Of a stretch of DNA of 13,387 bases, positions 1 through 6,332 are shown piece after piece. Under the pieces are notes generated by a model that was not told the DNA's origin, ran no database searches, and saw only the letters and a program-made list of their open reading frames with translations. Origin of the DNA: Alphaproteobacteria bacterium (GTDB lineage: Bacteria > Pseudomonadota > Alphaproteobacteria > UBA2136 > UBA6156); assembly GCA_020249005.1 (NCBI GenBank), contig JADCGN010000046.1:1-13387 (forward strand), written 5' to 3'. Positions within the stretch are counted from its first letter, which is position 1, and the number at the start of each line of letters is the position of its first letter. Made by a program: the position numbers and the translations under genes.

Positions 1-810
1 ATCTCGGGCGGCACCTACGCAGCCACCACCGCCAACGTGCCGCAGGATGTGGCGGCAGCGCTGAACGCCTTGGCGGGCGGCTACAATGCCACCACAGGCG
101 ATTTAACCCTGCCCATCACCTCCAACGGCGCCACCGTGCAATTCGGCGCGTTGGCCGGCATTTCCTACCGCGTCAACGGCGGCGCCTTGGGTGCCAGCGG
201 GGCGGCCAGCGCCAACCTCCTCGCCGCGGGCCCGAATACGGTGGAAATCTATGCCGACCTCCAACCCCCCGCCATCGGCAGCAGCTTGGTGGGCACCTAC
301 ACCACCACCACGGTGGCCACCACCGGCACCACCGGCGGCACGCTTACGTTGGGAGTGGGCACCGGGCTGGTGGGGAGTGATTATGTGAACGACAATGCCG
401 CCACCCGCCTCACCTACAAAATCGGCTTGGGCATTACGGTGGGGCAGGATTTGCTGCGGGTCGACATTCCCGCCATGAGCCTAACGGCGCTGGGCCTCAG
501 CACCGCCAACATCACCACCGCCATCGATGCCGACGCCAGCATCACCACCATCACCAACGCCCTGCAAGTGCTCAACCAAGGGCGCGCCACCGTGGGCGCA
601 CAACAATTGCGGCTTGAGCAAATCAACCAAAATCTGGGGGTGGTGACGGAGAACAACGAGGCGGCCCGCAGTTCGCTGCTGGATGCCGACATCAGCCAGG
701 AAATTTCCACCTACACGCAAAATCAGGCCTTGTTGGAAGCCGGGGTGGCAATGCTCAGCCGAGCTAACCAGTTGCCCAATATTTTGCTCGATCTGCTGCG
801 GAACGGTTAA
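1..810 (+). CDS. fliC: Flagellin, C-terminal part (5' end outside window)
   Basis: This is the structural subunit of the flagellar filament, exported through the flagellar type III apparatus. The frame is open from base 1, so the start and the N-terminal D0/D1 helices lie upstream; 269 residues are visible. The first two thirds are Ala/Gly/Thr/Asn-rich beta-type sequence typical of the variable surface domains, including a threonine-rich stretch near base 300. The last ~90 residues are the conserved C-terminal D1/D0 helix: LRLEQINQNLGVVTENNEAA, then LLDADISQE and the terminal segment AMLSRANQLPNILLDLLRNG, which matches the flagellin_C pattern (DADI...AML.QANQLP..LL). It is followed 11 bp later by the FlaG-like gene, then fliD and fliS, which is the usual filament/cap gene order. 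The paralogue assignment is uncertain because many genomes carry several flagellins. Confidence 0.93.
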   Translation: MSGGTYAATTANVPQDVAAALNALAGGYNATTGDLTLPITSNGATVQFGALAGISYRVNGGALGASGAASANLLAAGPNTVEIYADLQPPAIGSSLVGTYTTTTVATTGTTGGTLTLGVGTGLVGSDYVNDNAATRLTYKIGLGITVGQDLLRVDIPAMSLTALGLSTANITTAIDADASITTITNALQVLNQGRATVGAQQLRLEQINQNLGVVTENNEAARSSLLDADISQEISTYTQNQALLEAGVAMLSRANQLPNILLDLLRNG

Positions 811-821
811 GGAAGCAGACC

Positions 822-1220
822 ATGAGTAAGCCGCAAAAACCTTCACTAGCCGTGGATTTGGCCCGCCAAGCCGCCGCCGCCGCCTTGGCCGAAGTGCAGG
901 AATCCCCCACCACAGCGGCGGGCAGTACCAGCCGTGCTTGGCAACCAGCCACTCTGCCCCAAGGCTTTGCGCTGGCCCCCGCGCTGCAACAAGCCGTCCG
1001 CCAAGTGGCCGGGCATTTGGGCCAATGGTTGCACCATGAGGGCCTGGAAGTGGCAACCGCCCCACAGGCCCCCGTCCGAAGCGAAACTACGGCACCGGCC
1101 GTGCAGGTGCGCGAACAAGGGGGCGGCCGGGTGGTCCGCGGTTACTCGGAAAGCGCGGTTTTAGGGCTTTTTGCCAGCCAACAGCAACGCACCGGCGTGG
1201 TGGTGGATGGTCAGGTTTAG
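822..1220 (+). CDS. Small flagellar protein, possibly FlaG-like
   Basis: A 132-residue protein starting 11 bp after the flagellin stop. An AAGGA ribosome binding site overlaps the flagellin stop, so the two are probably co-transcribed. The N-terminal half is Ala/Pro-rich and looks disordered. Residues ~50-72 form a likely amphipathic helix (around ALQQAVRQVAGHLGQWLHHE). The C-terminus contains VREQGGGRVVRGYSESAVLG, which loosely resembles the FlaG C-terminal pattern (beta strand, turn, strand with V-I/V-R, then an E-x-hydrophobic helix). FlaG genes usually sit between flagellin and fliD, and that position is the main support. FlaG affects filament length in some bacteria. The protein lacks the typical I-P-P-E core, so it could equally be an unrelated lineage-specific flagellar accessory protein. 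Confidence 0.5.
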   Translation: MSKPQKPSLAVDLARQAAAAALAEVQESPTTAAGSTSRAWQPATLPQGFALAPALQQAVRQVAGHLGQWLHHEGLEVATAPQAPVRSETTAPAVQVREQGGGRVVRGYSESAVLGLFASQQQRTGVVVDGQV

Positions 1221-1236
1221 CCGCCTACGCGCCCAG

Positions 1237-1261
1237 CAAGCGGCCTTGTCAGGCCGGCTTG
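1237..1261 (+). other. Stem-loop in the gap between the FlaG-like gene and fliD
   Basis: The arms 1237-1246 and 1251-1261 pair over 10 bp with one bulged G and a TGTC loop. No T-run follows on either strand, so it is not a standard intrinsic terminator. It lies in the only sizeable gap (1221-1343) of the flagellar cluster and could be an RNA-stability or processing element. I see no convincing sigma-28 or sigma-54 promoter in the rest of this gap. Confidence 0.45.
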
Positions 1262-1343
1262 GGCGTGGCCCAATACAGTCACAACCGGTGGCGGCAGGTA
1301 GCCGTACGCCAGCACGGTTTTAAGGAGCAAAAGGCACGACGCC

Positions 1344-3119
1344 ATGGCCAACAGCATTATCAACGCCAACGGGATCTCGGTCGGGAACGATGGCAAGATC
1401 AAGATTTCCGGCTTCAGCTCCAATATTGATAGCAAAGCGATCATCGACGCCCAAGTGGCCGCCCGCCGCCAACCGGCCGTGCGTTTGGAAACCAAAATCA
1501 CCAACAACAACACCTTGGTCAGCGCCTACAAGGAACTGAAGGGCTTTACCGCCAGCCTCACCAGCAGCCTCGATAAGCTGCGCAGCGCGCCGGGCAGCTC
1601 GGTGGACGTCTTCAACAACAAAACCGCCAGCGGCACCACGGTAGCGGCCACCGGGGCCCCCAGCGGCTTCGTGCCGAGCGACATCAACAGCCTGCTGCTG
1701 ACCAGCATTGGCCCTACCGCACAAAATGGCACGCATACCATCAAGATTCAGCAGGTTGCCAAAGCCCAGCAAATCCGCGGCGATGCCTTAAGTTCCACTT
1801 CCGCTTCGCTCAGCTCGCTGGGGATTCCCACCGGCAGTTTTACACTCAACGGCAAGACCATCACCGTTTCAGCCACCGACACCCTGCAGGATTTGCGCGC
1901 CGCAATTAACACCGCGGGTGCGGGCGTGAACGCCACCATTGTCAGTGCATCTGCCACCACCAACTACCTGGTGCTGACCAGCAGCCAAACCGGGGTCGCC
2001 AACCAAGTCACCTTTGGCGGCAGCAACAGCATTCCTGCTGCCTTGGGGCTCACCACCGGCGCGGGGGCCATCAAAACCCAACTCACCGCCGCGCAGGATG
2101 CCATTCTGGATGTGAACGGCGTGACCGGCATCACCCGCAGCACCAATGCAGTGAGCGATGTGCTGACCGGCGTAACCCTGAACCTCTTGAAGGCCGAACC
2201 CAACACCGAGATTACGCTCAAGATCGAGCCCGACCTCAACAGCATCAAAACCGCGTTGGCCGACTTTGTGAAGGCCTACAATGACCTGCGCGACTACTAC
2301 AACAACCAACGCACCGCCGCCGACCGCAACGACGATGGCAAGGTGGACGATAACGAATTGGGCCCGTTGGCCTACGACCAACGCCTGCGCGATATTGTCG
2401 GCCGAATGGGCCTCTTGGTCAGCAACACCATGGATGCCAACGCCGACGGCTTCCGCAGCCTCGGCCAACTGGGGATCACCATGGGCGCCGACTACAAGCT
2501 GCAGGTGAACGATGCCACCCTGGACAACCGCTTGCTCAGCAACGTGGGTGAAGTGCGCAAATTGTTTGGCTTCACCAGCAGCACCAACGACAGCCGCCTG
2601 ACCGTGGTCAACCGCACCGCCAAAACCCAAAGCGGCACCTACTACCTTAATCTGGCCGGCACCGATGCCGGCGGCAACATCACCAGCGCCAATTTCCGCA
2701 CCACCGCAGGCAGCGGTGCGGGCGGCACCAATGACGGCACCGCCGTGTACGCCGGCCAAAGCATCACCAGCCGACTAGGCAACAGTGAAGGGCTGAATGT
2801 CTTCTTTGCCGGCGCTGCCTCCTTGGGGCCGGTGAACGACATCAGCATCACCATCCAGCGCGGGATTGCCGACCAGTTTTACGATTTCTTCAACGACCAA
2901 TCACGGGCCGGGATTGGGTCGCTCGATACCGCGATCAGCCAGATTAACCAACAGAACACCGACTACACCGACCGCATCGAGGTGATCGACACCCGCCTGA
3001 CGGTGTTGCGCCAAACGCTGGAAGCCAAGTTTGTGCGGATGGAAACGGCGCTCTCGCAGCTGGAGAACCTGCGCAACACCATCCAAAACTACATCAACAG
3101 CAACAACCAAGGCAACTAA
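1344..3119 (+). CDS. fliD: Flagellar filament cap protein FliD (HAP2)
   Basis: FliD forms the oligomeric cap at the filament tip and helps flagellin subunits fold into place. The protein has 591 residues, longer than many FliD proteins (about 450-500). The N-terminal FliD domain shows ISGFSSNIDSKAIIDAQVAA, the usual 'ISG..S.ID...I...LVAA' signature. Residues ~155-215 form a flagellin-hook IN motif (GSFTLNGKTITVSATDTLQD, then AAIN). The C-terminal FliD domain (from about residue 515, YDFFNDQSRAGIGSLDTAIS) ends in a long predicted coiled coil. In the middle, residues 327-338 (DRNDDGKVDDNE) match a canonical 12-residue EF-hand loop, and a partial second loop starts at D364. The chosen ATG has AAGGAG and AAAGG upstream but at long spacing (about 12-17 nt). 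fliS starts 3 bp after the stop. Family identity is secure; the calcium loop is an inference. Confidence 0.95.
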   Translation: MANSIINANGISVGNDGKIKISGFSSNIDSKAIIDAQVAARRQPAVRLETKITNNNTLVSAYKELKGFTASLTSSLDKLRSAPGSSVDVFNNKTASGTTVAATGAPSGFVPSDINSLLLTSIGPTAQNGTHTIKIQQVAKAQQIRGDALSSTSASLSSLGIPTGSFTLNGKTITVSATDTLQDLRAAINTAGAGVNATIVSASATTNYLVLTSSQTGVANQVTFGGSNSIPAALGLTTGAGAIKTQLTAAQDAILDVNGVTGITRSTNAVSDVLTGVTLNLLKAEPNTEITLKIEPDLNSIKTALADFVKAYNDLRDYYNNQRTAADRNDDGKVDDNELGPLAYDQRLRDIVGRMGLLVSNTMDANADGFRSLGQLGITMGADYKLQVNDATLDNRLLSNVGEVRKLFGFTSSTNDSRLTVVNRTAKTQSGTYYLNLAGTDAGGNITSANFRTTAGSGAGGTNDGTAVYAGQSITSRLGNSEGLNVFFAGAASLGPVNDISITIQRGIADQFYDFFNDQSRAGIGSLDTAISQINQQNTDYTDRIEVIDTRLTVLRQTLEAKFVRMETALSQLENLRNTIQNYINSNNQGN

Positions 3120-3122
3120 CCG

Positions 3123-3569
3123 ATGAGCCAGCCCCCTACCTCACCGGCTAACGCTTACCTGCAACGCCAGCTGGAGCAGGCCTCGCCCACCCAGGCCGTA
3201 CTGCTGCTGTTGGACGGCGCCATTAAATTTACCCTGCAAGCCAAGGATGCGATTCTGCGCCGCGACATTCAGGCCCGTTACAATGCCAACCGACGCACGG
3301 TGGAGATCATCACCTTCTTGCTCTCGCAGCAGGATGAGCGCCAGGGCGAAGCCGCAGTGCGGCTAATCCGCATCTTTGGCGGGCTGTTGACCCAGCTGCT
3401 GAAAATCGACTTTGACAACGATCCCGCCCTCTGCGACGCGGTGGTGGCCAACCTGCGCCAACTGCGCCAGGGCTTTGCCAGCCTGCAACCAGCCAGCAAC
3501 GTGGTGGCCGCACCCGGCAGCACCGCCGCCGCCCCCTCTACCCCGCCCAAACTGGCCGCCAGCGCGTAA
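3123..3569 (+). CDS. fliS: Flagellin export chaperone FliS
   Basis: FliS binds the C-terminal helix of flagellin in the cytoplasm, prevents early polymerisation and delivers it to the flagellar export gate. The 148 residues show the FliS four-helix layout: Y12 with SPTQAVLLLLDGAIKF (the 'ASP..L...LYDGAI.F' signature), a second helix with D..ARYNANRRTVEIITFLL, and a third with GEAAVRLIRIFGGLLTQLL. The helical core ends near residue 120 and is followed by an Ala/Pro-rich tail of about 25 residues that looks disordered. The start lies 3 bp after the fliD stop, with an AAGG in the end of fliD as ribosome binding site, so the two genes are almost certainly translated from one message. A terminator overlaps the stop codon. 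Confidence 0.93.
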   Translation: MSQPPTSPANAYLQRQLEQASPTQAVLLLLDGAIKFTLQAKDAILRRDIQARYNANRRTVEIITFLLSQQDERQGEAAVRLIRIFGGLLTQLLKIDFDNDPALCDAVVANLRQLRQGFASLQPASNVVAAPGSTAAAPSTPPKLAASA

Positions 3570-3581
3570 GCGCGGCTTTTT
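3558..3581 (+). terminator. Intrinsic terminator of the flagellar cluster
   Basis: The stem GCC-A-GCGC / GCGC-GGC (3558-3565 with 3570-3576, one bulged A, GTAA loop) is followed directly by TTTTT at 3577-3581. The hairpin overlaps the fliS stop codon. It fits a rho-independent terminator ending the flagellin-fliD-fliS unit. The stem is short but all GC. Confidence 0.6.
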
Positions 3582-3618
3582 GCTTTGCAGAGCGGCTCAA
3601 GTGCTTTAGCATTGGGCC

Positions 3619-3972
3619 ATGCGTTATTCCTTGGCTGAAAACCCCACCGTCTTTGGCAAAATTCTGCGCGGAGAAATCCCTTGCCGCAAGGTGTATGAAG
3701 ATGACCACGTGCTGGCGTTCCATGACATCGCCCCCAAGGCCCCTGTGCATGTAATTGTGATCATCAAGCATCATTTAAGCAGCGCACAATCTGCTGCTGA
3801 GGCAAGCGCCAGTGAATTGGGTAATTTCTGGCAATCGGTTGCCAAGGTAGTTGAAACGTTGAACGTTCCAGGCTGCCGCTTAATTACCAACTGTGGTACC
3901 GAACAGGAAGTCCCCCACCTGCATGTTCACCTGCTGGCCGACCCAAACGGCAAGCCGCTGCCAGGCTTTTAG
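3619..3972 (+). CDS. HIT-family (HinT-like) nucleotide-binding hydrolase
   Basis: A 117-residue cytoplasmic protein, the usual size for bacterial HinT-type histidine-triad proteins, which hydrolyse purine nucleoside phosphoramidates and related adducts. The opening TVFGKILRGEIPCRKVYEDD is the conserved family start, followed by VLAFHDIAPKAPVHVIVIIK (the 'AF.D..P.AP.H.L.IPK' segment). The triad is PHLHVHLLA with H100, H102 and H104; H102 is the expected nucleophile. The C-terminus is a little shorter than in many homologues and lacks an obvious GGR motif. No clear Shine-Dalgarno sequence precedes the ATG. The gene stands alone between the fliS terminator and a convergent gene, and its codon use is visibly more AT-rich than the flagellar genes upstream. 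Confidence 0.9.
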   Translation: MRYSLAENPTVFGKILRGEIPCRKVYEDDHVLAFHDIAPKAPVHVIVIIKHHLSSAQSAAEASASELGNFWQSVAKVVETLNVPGCRLITNCGTEQEVPHLHVHLLADPNGKPLPGF

Positions 3973-3999
3973 CACCACGACATATCTCACACGGCCACT

Positions 4000-4039
4000 A
4001 AAAAAATGGGGCAGTCCCTTATTGCAAGGGACTGCCCCA
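4000..4039 (-). terminator. Strong intrinsic terminator for the orphan gene (minus strand)
   Basis: A perfect 14-bp inverted repeat (4007-4020 with 4026-4039, 5-nt loop) is followed on the minus strand by seven T residues (A-run 4000-4006 on the plus strand). It starts 14 bp past the stop of the minus-strand gene ending at 4054. On the plus strand no T-run follows, so any termination of the HIT gene here would be weak. Confidence 0.9.
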
Positions 4040-4053
4040 ATGGGTCAAGGGCT

Positions 4054-4698
4054 TTAGGCCCGGTAGTAAGCGTCATCCGGCACGCTTTCCAGTTGCGTGT
4101 CGCGCGTCAGGCCCCGCGGAACCAGCCGGTCAACGCTGTTGCTCGGCCGTACCAGTGATGTGCCGTTGGGTGTGATGAACAGCACGGAGCCATCGATGAG
4201 GGCCACCTCAACATAGACTGGTTCTTCATCACCGGAAGGCTTGAGGTTGGCGAACAGCTTGCCCCACGGTTCTGCTTCCACCAGAAACTCGGAAAGCCAG
4301 TGCAACCGGGTTTCCTCGTCCATTTCGGCAAACAGCTCTGCCTCACACCTGATCGCTGATTCGATCACGTTGCTGATGAAGGCCGCAGCGGAGAAGAACA
4401 CCAGTCCCCACTCTGCGGGCGGTTCCACCGAATCATCGTTGGGGTAAAGCCTGGCATACTGCGGATTGGCCATGTCATCCACATAGAGCCAGAAGTAGGC
4501 CTGCGCCTCCTGCCCATACACCGGCACCCATGCGGCGGGAGAATTATCCACCCCAAAACCACCGTTGTGCGCCCAGTTACAGGCAATGAAACGCACCAGC
4601 GGGGCAGTATCGGTGAGGCTGATGAGGTCATCGTCTGCCTCAACCGTCACGGTTACAGCCATTCCGACCATTGCCGAAGTCAAAGTCAGAGTCGCCAT
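4054..4698 (-). CDS. Hypothetical acidic protein, unrecognised family
   Basis: A 214-residue protein that I do not recognise. The start at 4698 is chosen because GAGGAGG lies 5 nt upstream of that ATG, an almost ideal ribosome binding site; the frame is open further upstream but without such a signal. The first ~25 residues are small and hydrophobic/Thr-rich (MATLTLTSAMVGMAVTVTVE) and read like a beta strand pair rather than a clean signal peptide. The rest is soluble, rich in Asp/Glu and aromatic residues (segments such as AYFWLYVDDMANPQYARLYP and EMDEETRLHWLSEFLVEAEP), with no metal or catalytic motif that I can name. It is a single-gene unit with its own strong terminator, lies tail-to-tail with the HIT gene, and is more AT-rich than the surrounding genes. 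Expression at a good level is likely from the ribosome binding site; function is unknown. Confidence 0.8.
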   Translation of the reverse strand: MATLTLTSAMVGMAVTVTVEADDDLISLTDTAPLVRFIACNWAHNGGFGVDNSPAAWVPVYGQEAQAYFWLYVDDMANPQYARLYPNDDSVEPPAEWGLVFFSAAAFISNVIESAIRCEAELFAEMDEETRLHWLSEFLVEAEPWGKLFANLKPSGDEEPVYVEVALIDGSVLFITPNGTSLVRPSNSVDRLVPRGLTRDTQLESVPDDAYYRA

Positions 4699-4703
4699 GA
4701 AAA

Positions 4704-4710
4704 CCTCCTC
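4704..4710 (-). promoter_or_regulatory. Strong Shine-Dalgarno site fixing the orphan gene start
   Basis: On the minus strand GAGGAGG is followed by TTTTC and then the ATG ending at 4698. It decides the start of the hypothetical gene. A weak promoter candidate lies upstream (TTGCAA at 4752-4757, 17-nt spacer, TCTATC at 4729-4734), but the -10 match is poor, so I do not list it separately. Confidence 0.8.
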
Positions 4711-4790
4711 AAGGCGCGAGAGAAAACTGATAGATTCTGCTGTATTCAGTCTTGCAAACCAGCAGAACATTGGCAAGATAAAAATTGGCC

Positions 4791-5630
4791 TCAGCCACCC
4801 CAATAATCGGCAATCCAGCGCACCGGGCGGACTGTTTTGTACAGCCGCTTGTACCACGGCGCCGGCCAGCGGCCAGCCAAGGCTTCATCGGGGTCGGGCT
4901 TGCCATGAAAGACCACCACCCGCACGGCCGGCGGTAACGGCACCGATTGCCATAACCGCTGGGGCCAAGCCGGCAGCAAATCTTCCTTAAAGCTCACCAC
5001 CCAGCCCTCCGGCCAGAACTGCATCAGGTTCAGCCCGGCATAGAACGGATCGGCCTTGGCCGCCGCACTCAGCGCGGTGGTGCGGGTGGCGGTGCCATCG
5101 CCCAAGCGCGCGGCAATCAGCTCTTGCTCGATGCGGAACTCCCGGTTCCACACCCCCTCCGGGTTGGCGGTAAAGCGGTCGCAAATTTCCGGATGGCGCC
5201 CCACCCGGAAACGGAACACGCTGGTGTTGCCCACCCCACTGGTAGGTTTGGTGGGGTTGCGCCACACCACAAACGGGCAGCCCGGCGCGTGCGCAAAGAA
5301 CGGCCGCAAATCCCCGGTAATCACCAAGTCCAAATCCAGCACCAGGGCATCGCGCCCCAGCAAGTCCGGCCCCACATCGGCCCGCCAAAGGCTCAGCTTC
5401 CGCCACGGCTTGTTGGCCAAGTGGGGCGGCACATTGGGCAACGGCGGCAAGGGCCGGGCATCGATTTCAGGCCGCAAGCCGGTATGGTCATCGGTAAAGC
5501 ACACCAGCTGAAAGGGCTGGCCGTGCATGGCGCGGGCCACCGCCTGATAGAGCCGGTTGGCATAGGCGGCGCCGTAACGCCGCCCCCACTTCATGCAGAG
5601 GAATAACGGCAAGTCGGCAGAGCGTGACAT
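4791..5630 (-). CDS. Probable GT-A fold glycosyltransferase
   Basis: A 279-residue protein. Its opening (PLFLCMKWGRRYGAAYANRL) and the segment NKPWRKLSLWRADVGPDLLG, followed by ALVLDLDLVITGDLRPFF, match nucleotide-sugar transferases of the GT8/GT32-like kind. The D-L-D at residues 99-101 is the expected DxD motif for metal and nucleotide-sugar binding. A late FHGKPDPDEAL resembles the C-terminal 'FHG.PKP' found in related proteins. No membrane segment is obvious, so it is probably cytoplasmic or peripheral. The ATG at 5630 is preferred over the one at 5636 because AGG lies 8 nt upstream of it; with the earlier start the protein has two extra residues. It sits 61 bp downstream of atpF, beyond a terminator. 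Acceptor and sugar are unknown; lipopolysaccharide or other surface glycan is the reasonable guess. Confidence 0.72.
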   Translation of the reverse strand: MSRSADLPLFLCMKWGRRYGAAYANRLYQAVARAMHGQPFQLVCFTDDHTGLRPEIDARPLPPLPNVPPHLANKPWRKLSLWRADVGPDLLGRDALVLDLDLVITGDLRPFFAHAPGCPFVVWRNPTKPTSGVGNTSVFRFRVGRHPEICDRFTANPEGVWNREFRIEQELIAARLGDGTATRTTALSAAAKADPFYAGLNLMQFWPEGWVVSFKEDLLPAWPQRLWQSVPLPPAVRVVVFHGKPDPDEALAGRWPAPWYKRLYKTVRPVRWIADYWGG

Positions 5631-5646
5631 CGTCATAACCTAACAT

Positions 5647-5671
5647 AAAAACTCCCCGCCGCAGCGGGGAG
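5647..5671 (-). terminator. Intrinsic terminator after atpF (minus strand)
   Basis: A perfect 8-bp GC-rich stem (5652-5659 with 5664-5671, loop 5660-5663) is followed on the minus strand by TTTTT (5647-5651). It lies 20 bp past the atpF stop and just before the glycosyltransferase start, so it ends the F0 operon. Confidence 0.88.
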
Positions 5672-5691
5672 CAGAGGGCAACAACGCCCGC

Positions 5692-6189
5692 TTAGGCATC
5701 AAACCCTTGGGCCAACGCCTTGTCGGTCAGCTGGGTGGCCACCTTGGCATCCACGGCCTGGCCGACCAGCTTTTCGGCCACCGTCACGGCCATTTTGGCC
5801 ACTTCAGCGCGCACGGCCCGCAAAGCTTCGGCCTTACTGGCGTCAATCTGCTGCTTGGCGATTTCCGTCTTGCGGGCCAGTTCTTCGTCGGCTTGCGCCA
5901 GGCGGGCCTTGGCCAGAGCTTCGGCCTCGGCGCGGGCTTGGCTCAACAGCTCGGCGGCTTCTTTTTTGGCGGCGGCGATCTTGGCGGTGTAGTCGGCCAA
6001 GCTGGCTTCGGCCTGTTCCCGCGTGGTGCGGGCGGCATCGAGGTCACGCGCAATTTTCGCCGCACGGGCATCCAACGTGGCCAGCACCGCTGGCACCACC
6101 ACGCGGGTCATCACCACCAGCAGCAGCAGGAAGGCGGTGGCCGTCCAGAAGTACTGGCTTTGCAGGTAGGAAAGAACGAAGAGTTCCAT
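5692..6189 (-). CDS. atpF: ATP synthase F0 subunit b
   Basis: Subunit b forms the peripheral stalk that holds F1 against the membrane ring. The 165 residues begin with one membrane helix (about residues 10-33, YFWTATAFLLLLVVMTRVVV), followed by LDARAAKIARDLDAARTTRE, the conserved start of the b dimerisation helix, and then a long charged Ala-rich coiled coil. The C-terminus (EVAKMAVTVAEKLVGQAVDA) resembles the delta-binding end. GAGG lies 8 nt upstream of the ATG. This is the last gene of the F0 operon. Alphaproteobacteria normally carry two b-type genes (b' and b) after atpE; only one is present here, and I cannot decide between b and b' with certainty, although the TREQAEASLADYTAKIAAAK region looks more like b. 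Confidence 0.93.
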   Translation of the reverse strand: MELFVLSYLQSQYFWTATAFLLLLVVMTRVVVPAVLATLDARAAKIARDLDAARTTREQAEASLADYTAKIAAAKKEAAELLSQARAEAEALAKARLAQADEELARKTEIAKQQIDASKAEALRAVRAEVAKMAVTVAEKLVGQAVDAKVATQLTDKALAQGFDA

Positions 6190-6210
6190 GAAAATGCCTC
6201 GCTGTTAAAG

Positions 6211-6332
6211 AGTCTTCAATGGTTGGATGAGAAAATGAATTTTTCCGCCGCGCGAGCACCGTAAGCGTACAAACTGGTACGTGCGGAGCGGAGCGCTAGG
6301 AAAATTCATTTTATCGCCAAGCAGTGAAGACT
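6211..6332. repeat. 122-bp imperfect palindrome between atpE and atpF (REP/MITE-like)
   Basis: The outer arms (about 6211-6246 and 6299-6332) are inverted copies of each other with only a few mismatches and short gaps. They begin and end with AGTCTTCA / TGAAGACT and contain a perfect AAAATGAATTTT / AAAATTCATTTT pair. The centre is GC-rich, with smaller partial inverted repeats around GTAC-AAACTG-GTAC (6267-6280). The right end overlaps the last two bases of the atpE stop codon. No open frame or terminator T-run fits it. It looks like a dispersed palindromic repeat or a MITE-like remnant; as RNA it would form a long hairpin in the operon message. No second copy lies in this window. Confidence 0.75.

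Noticed and set aside
1869..2759. 296-codon open frame antisense to fliD
   Set aside because: It lies wholly within fliD, whose product is certain. The long frame results from GC-rich third positions, and the translation is Gly/Ala/Val-rich without any family motif.
4729..4757. Sigma-70-like promoter TTGCAA-17-TCTATC upstream of the orphan gene
   Set aside because: The -10 element matches the consensus at only three of six positions.
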